Assembly (NCBI GenBank): GCA_945878795.1
Contig: CAMDWF010000091.1
Coordinates: 1-8,003 of the forward strand
Direction of reading: 5' to 3'
DNA length: 8,003 bases
DNA from: Synechococcus sp. UW140
GTDB taxonomy: Bacteria; Cyanobacteriota; Cyanobacteriia; PCC-6307; Cyanobiaceae
Shown: one piece after another, positions 5,318 to 8,003 of the stretch
Numbering within the stretch: the stretch's first letter is position 1
Layout of the letters: the number at the start of each line of letters is the position of its first letter
The notes under the pieces: model-generated
The model's database searches: none
Told to the model about the DNA's origin: nothing
Seen by the model: the letters and a program-made list of their open reading frames with translations, nothing else
Made by a program: the position numbers and the translations under genes

Positions 5318-5624
5318 GGATAGAATTTGTCAGACTGTGTACCTTTATCTTCAATCGTGCTAAAAGCTGGTCTGCTTATTCAGTCTAGGTTGTATTTCGC
5401 GAAGAATATGTGGTTTCGGACCCGCAAACTACGCCTATAATTGGATTTCCTATGCCAAGGGGCTCTGCACCTCAATGGTTTTACGGGAATACAATCCGAA
5501 GCTCCAGCGCGATTCTCGGAACCGGGGGGCACTCGGGGGGTGTTGTTAACGGAACTACCCAATACAGAGTTAGGTGACCTAAGCAACTCGTGTAATTTGA
5601 GATTAAACACACAAAGACCAGACC
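5318..5624. other. Intergenic region of 307 bases without a convincing gene
   Basis: Frames across it are non-coding or run into the next gene as overlaps. Three things are visible. A perfect -10 hexamer TATAAT at 5436-5441 has only a weak match to a -35 about 17 bases earlier. Two G6 runs (5524-5529 and 5535-5540) lie in the near-repeat CGGGGGGCACTCGGGGGGT. GTTAGGT at 5569-5575 matches the integron core consensus GTTRRRY, 49 bases before the next start codon. If that core is real, 5312-5569 would be an ORF-less cassette. Confidence 0.35.
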
Positions 5625-6449
5625 GTGTCAGTTCTCCTCATCCAATGTCCTGCGTGTGGGCGTCAGGTATCCAACCGCGCCTCTTCGTGTATCTATTGCG
5701 GCGACCCTTTGACGTCCCCGGACGACGCCACAGACGCCGCTACTCCATCGCCCATCCCGCCACATCTACTTGGCATGGATTGGCTTCGCAGGACACTCTA
5801 TCGAGTCACGTTCATCCAAACGATTCTTGCCCTAGTTCTCGCAACGTGCCTGGGATATGTCTTGGTTCGCAGCCTCGCAGACCTAACTCATTTAAGCTCA
5901 TTCGCCTGGTCTGCCGCAACACTCGCGGGGCTTTACTTCGTCCTGCAGTGGTGTCGCAATATCATCTGCGTTTGGCGTAAGCCTGGTACTCACCCGGCTA
6001 TCATGCGAGCGGCAATTGGCACGCATCGCGCTCAAGTTGTAAGGACACTTGAGGCCGAGTTACCGAAGCCAACCTTCAAGCTGAGCGGCATCAGAATAAC
6101 GCAGAACTGGGTCCTTTTTCCGACATGGATGCGCTTTTCGCCGATTCATATTGATGATCTGATCTGGGCACACGCGAAGCTAACCACGACACGTCTTTAT
6201 GGAGTTGTTCCTATCTCAAAGGTCAATTCCGTCATCGTTTATGATCGCTTTGGTGGCATCCATACGCGCGAAACCAATGAGGATATAGTTCAGGACATTC
6301 TTCGCGCAATACACTCCGCTGCGCCTTGGGCATTCATTGGGTACCACGAAGATCGCCAGCGTGCATTTCTCGATCCGAAAGGGCGCCTCGAACAAATCCA
6401 AGAAGTTGATGAGCGACGTGCCAAAATTCAGGACCCGCGCAGATCGTAA
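5625..6449 (+). CDS. Zinc-ribbon, two-helix membrane protein (DUF6709-like)
   Basis: This 274-aa protein starts at GTG (5625-5627), which is needed to include an N-terminal zinc ribbon: Cys8, Cys11, Cys22 and Cys25 in CPACGRQVSNRASSCIYCG. The first ATG comes only at codon 51. A Pro/Asp-rich linker (30-48) follows, then two predicted membrane helices at about 62-82 (TFIQTILALVLATCLGYVLV) and 94-115. The rest is probably a cytoplasmic domain, with THPAIMRA (122-129), VVRTLEAEL (138-146), ITQNWVLFPTWMRFSPIHIDDLIWAHAK (158-185), VIVYDRFGGIHTRE (204-217) and APWAFIGYHED (233-243). This layout resembles the uncharacterised DUF6709 family, judged from memory. Role unknown; zinc ribbon plus membrane anchor suggests a scaffold or sensor, which is inference. 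No Shine-Dalgarno sequence is seen. GC content is moderate, below the core genes. Confidence 0.75.
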   Translation: MSVLLIQCPACGRQVSNRASSCIYCGDPLTSPDDATDAATPSPIPPHLLGMDWLRRTLYRVTFIQTILALVLATCLGYVLVRSLADLTHLSSFAWSAATLAGLYFVLQWCRNIICVWRKPGTHPAIMRAAIGTHRAQVVRTLEAELPKPTFKLSGIRITQNWVLFPTWMRFSPIHIDDLIWAHAKLTTTRLYGVVPISKVNSVIVYDRFGGIHTRETNEDIVQDILRAIHSAAPWAFIGYHEDRQRAFLDPKGRLEQIQEVDERRAKIQDPRRS

Positions 6450-6542
6450 CCAGGAGTTCGATGCGCATCACCAAAAGGTTATTGAACCTGACGAGCGATT
6501 TAAGTATTGTTCGCTTCGCTCGCTTTTGTTGACTCGCTCGCA

Positions 6543-6624
6543 GGTAAACTATGTTGCCAAATGGATTGCATGATCGAAATCCCATGATAGGGTAAACTAT
6601 AGCCAAGGCCAGCCATTTGCCAAC
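6543..6624. repeat. Nested direct and inverted repeats in the 6450-6662 spacer
   Basis: The 213-base gap before the next gene holds GGTAAACTAT twice (6543-6552 and 6591-6600, exactly 48 bases apart). It also holds an imperfect inverted pair, GTTGCCAAATGG (6553-6564) with CCATTTGCCAAC (6613-6624), matching 11 of 12 when folded. Further on, ATTTTCAC is duplicated in tandem (6632-6647) just before the downstream start. No coding frame is convincing here. The arrangement could be regulatory or the scar of an insertion; nothing decides between them. Confidence 0.4.
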
Positions 6625-6662
6625 CATGGAAATTTTCACATTTTCACTTTGACCAAGCGCGA

Positions 6663-7145
6663 ATGAACAATTCATCAAAGCCCACTTCATCCAACAACAT
6701 AGGTTGCATCTCAGTCATTGCGTTAGTTGTGATTTCTATTGCTGCGTATCTAGGTTCAGAGCATGGTTCATATAGAGCAAATGAGTACACGGGCAGAATG
6801 GCAAACGAACGCAGAGAAAAGAGAGAGGCGGTCGAAGATGAAAGACAGAAGAAGGAGTCGGAAAAGCTCCGTCAATTAATCGAGACTAAGCTTGTTGGCG
6901 AGACTGGTGATCGCTGGAAGAAATATGATAAATGCATCAATCTAGGAGCTGTTCGCGCTGGCCTCAAGCAATCATCTGTTCCTGAACTTAATGCAATTAA
7001 CACTGCCCTTGGCAAACAGAATTCTGACGGGCGTGAGTTTGTTGTTCCTCAGCTAGTACCTAGTTGGCTTGAGTTTTGCCTCACTGGTGCTTTCAAAGCA
7101 CCTCCACCAGTAAGACCTCAGTCGCCGACAGAGAATTCTCAGTAG
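6663..7145 (+). CDS. Hypothetical single-pass membrane protein with coiled coil
   Basis: This is a 160-aa protein of no family I recognise. A polar N-terminus (1-12, Ser/Asn-rich) precedes one hydrophobic helix at about 13-31 (IGCISVIALVVISIAAYLG). This is too far from a typical signal peptide to call secretion, so it is read as a membrane anchor. Residues 44-78 are strongly charged (RMANERREKREAVEDE...KKESEKLRQLIETK) and likely form a coiled coil. Residues 80-143 may form a small domain (DRWKKYDKCINLGAVRAGLKQSS, VPSWLEFCLTG) with Cys91 and Cys139 as possible partners. The tail is Pro-rich. The DNA is AT-richer than anything to its left. It lies between the zinc-ribbon membrane protein and the nuclease-like gene on the same strand, but gaps of 213 and 105 bases argue against one tight operon. 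Confidence 0.62.
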   Translation: MNNSSKPTSSNNIGCISVIALVVISIAAYLGSEHGSYRANEYTGRMANERREKREAVEDERQKKESEKLRQLIETKLVGETGDRWKKYDKCINLGAVRAGLKQSSVPELNAINTALGKQNSDGREFVVPQLVPSWLEFCLTGAFKAPPPVRPQSPTENSQ

Positions 7146-7250
7146 AAGGCCTTGTTACGTCAACATACTTTTTTTAGACCGCTTGCACTGCCACCTCTAT
7201 CCCTATGGTATATATTCCTATAAATCAATGTGAACGCCAAGGGCTTAGCG
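7146..7250. promoter_or_regulatory. AT-rich leader of the nuclease-like gene, possible promoter
   Basis: This 105-base gap holds a T7 run (7169-7175) and an AT-rich stretch around 7209-7224 (TATATATTCCTATAAA) that offers several -10-like hexamers. A TTGCAC at 7183-7188 is the only -35-like element, and its spacing to the best -10 candidates is poor. A promoter here is plausible since the gene has its own leader, but it is not well supported. Confidence 0.25.
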
Positions 7251-8003
7251 ATGAATCCAGAAGAATTGATTCATACAGTGATCAGTGAATGGGGCTTCAA
7301 CTGTGCCAAGATTCCTGAGGGGAAGAGCAAGAGACCGGACTTTGATGTCTCCGATGCTGAAGGCCAAAAATATTTACTGGAGTTAAAGGTAAAGCATGAA
7401 TCTGCGGAGTATTCATCACAAAGAAGTTTAGCTTTAGAGTACTCTAATATTTACACTGATGTTCTCGAGCTTAATGCAAGTGCTTCCCACCGCTCGGTTG
7501 TCGATGACGCACGTAGACAGCTGAATTCAATGCCAGGCCTTGGAGCTGATACATTGCGTGTACTGTGGCTACTTTGTCTCGGTCATCAAGATTCAGCAGA
7601 CAAGGAACGTTTCCACAACTTGCTTTTAGGCTCCACCTATTTAGTTGATTGGGCAGACGAGGAAGAAGAAGCCAAGGCTTGCCATTTCTTTAAAGAAAGT
7701 GTATTTTTTACCCATCGCCATAGCCTAGATGCTGCGGTCGTCTCAACGATTTCATCGATCAGCCTATTGTTAAACCCATATTCCGAGAGGTTCGACAAAA
7801 TGAAGCAAAGCATGTTTGCTCGCAAGCTTCTAGATGGTGTCATCGACACAGTAGAACTCGATCAAGCCGGCGAGGTGTATTGGGTTGATTCAGCCATAGA
7901 CAGAAAAGATTGCAATGCTGTCCTAAGCTATGTAAAAAATAAGTATTGTCTTAGTGATGAAGCCAGTGCGATGGACATATCAGAGTTTACAGCTACAACA
8001 TAC
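7251..8003 (+). CDS. PD-(D/E)XK nuclease-like protein, partial (runs off window)
   Basis: The frame is open from the ATG at 7251 to the window end: 251 codons, with the 3' end missing. Near the N-terminus are PD (residues 29-30, in KRPDFDV) and ELK (44-46, in YLLELKVKH), spaced as PD-x13-ExK with a hydrophobic strand before the E. This is the core of the PD-(D/E)XK nuclease fold; Glu13 in the preceding helix could be the extra acidic ligand. The rest is mixed and not recognised: SASHRSVVDDARRQLNSMPG (helical), a hydrophobic strand TLRVLWLLCLGH, then WADEEEEAKACHFF, SVFFTHRHSLDAAVVSTISSISLLLNPYSER and VYWVDSAIDR. A GTG seven codons upstream (7230-7232) is an alternative start. The codons are AT-rich, unlike the core genes, which supports acquisition by transfer. 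It could be a defence or repair nuclease; the assignment rests on one motif. Confidence 0.68.
   Translation, partial: MNPEELIHTVISEWGFNCAKIPEGKSKRPDFDVSDAEGQKYLLELKVKHESAEYSSQRSLALEYSNIYTDVLELNASASHRSVVDDARRQLNSMPGLGADTLRVLWLLCLGHQDSADKERFHNLLLGSTYLVDWADEEEEAKACHFFKESVFFTHRHSLDAAVVSTISSISLLLNPYSERFDKMKQSMFARKLLDGVIDTVELDQAGEVYWVDSAIDRKDCNAVLSYVKNKYCLSDEASAMDISEFTATTY

Noticed and set aside
5441..5980. A 179-codon plus-strand frame overlapping the zinc-ribbon gene
   Set aside because: Its composition is irregular with no recognisable domain, while the frame starting at 5625 has a zinc ribbon and two membrane helices.
6447..6481. A short hairpin (TAACC ... GGTTA around palindromic GATGCGCATC) directly after the zinc-ribbon gene, considered as attC or terminator
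   Set aside because: At 35 bases it is too short for attC, GTTATTG does not match GTTRRRY, and there is no T-run, so neither reading is supported.
7146..7175. Palindrome AAGGCCTT followed by T7, considered as an intrinsic terminator after the coiled-coil gene
   Set aside because: The palindrome has no loop and is separated from the T-run by 15 bases; no stable stem abuts the T-run.
1..8003. CRISPR arrays, tRNA or rRNA genes, insertion sequences, integrase or transposase genes
   Set aside because: No regularly spaced repeats, no cloverleaf or rRNA-like stretches, and no transposase or tyrosine-recombinase reading frame were found on either strand.

Overview
The window looks like a chromosomal segment of a GC-rich picocyanobacterium of the Cyanobium / Synechococcus / Vulcanococcus kind. 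The evidence is a recA 3' end followed by three cyanobacterium-typical genes (DUF1815, DUF2839 and a Rad3/DinG-like degenerate helicase) and a cyanobacterial-type tyrA. From memory, this order also occurs in marine picocyanobacteria. The assignment is inferred from gene content; no rRNA or other marker is present.

Layout. Bases 1-3474 are compact, very GC-rich core genome. It holds the recA C-terminus (+), a convergent stem-loop, DUF1815 (-), a hairpin, DUF2839 and the helicase-like gene (both -, probably one transcript), and divergent tyrA (+). Bases 3509-4404 carry two toxin-antitoxin loci abutting head to head. One is a vapB antitoxin (-) whose vapC partner has collapsed to a 21-codon stub. 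The other is an apparently intact DUF433 antitoxin / DUF5615 PIN-like toxin pair (+). Only 19 bases separate the two start codons, and this gap region contains a perfect 12-bp palindrome.

From about 4405 to the end the DNA becomes visibly less GC-rich and more loosely packed, and holds genes of unknown function, all on +. A 174-aa hypothetical protein is followed 47 bases after its stop by a sequence with the architecture of an integron attC site (5256-5317), so this part is probably at least partly an integron cassette array. No integrase is in view. Then come a zinc-ribbon, two-helix membrane protein (resembling DUF6709), a single-helix coiled-coil membrane protein, and a partial protein with a PD-(D/E)XK nuclease-like signature that runs off the window end.

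How the genes work together. The core genes do unrelated housekeeping: recombination and repair, tyrosine synthesis, and unknown small cyanobacterial proteins. The right half reads as an accessory island inserted next to tyrA, with stability modules (TA loci) at its edge and cassette-type cargo behind. Nothing in the sequence proves that the last three genes form one system. The nuclease-like gene is the best candidate for defence or DNA processing.
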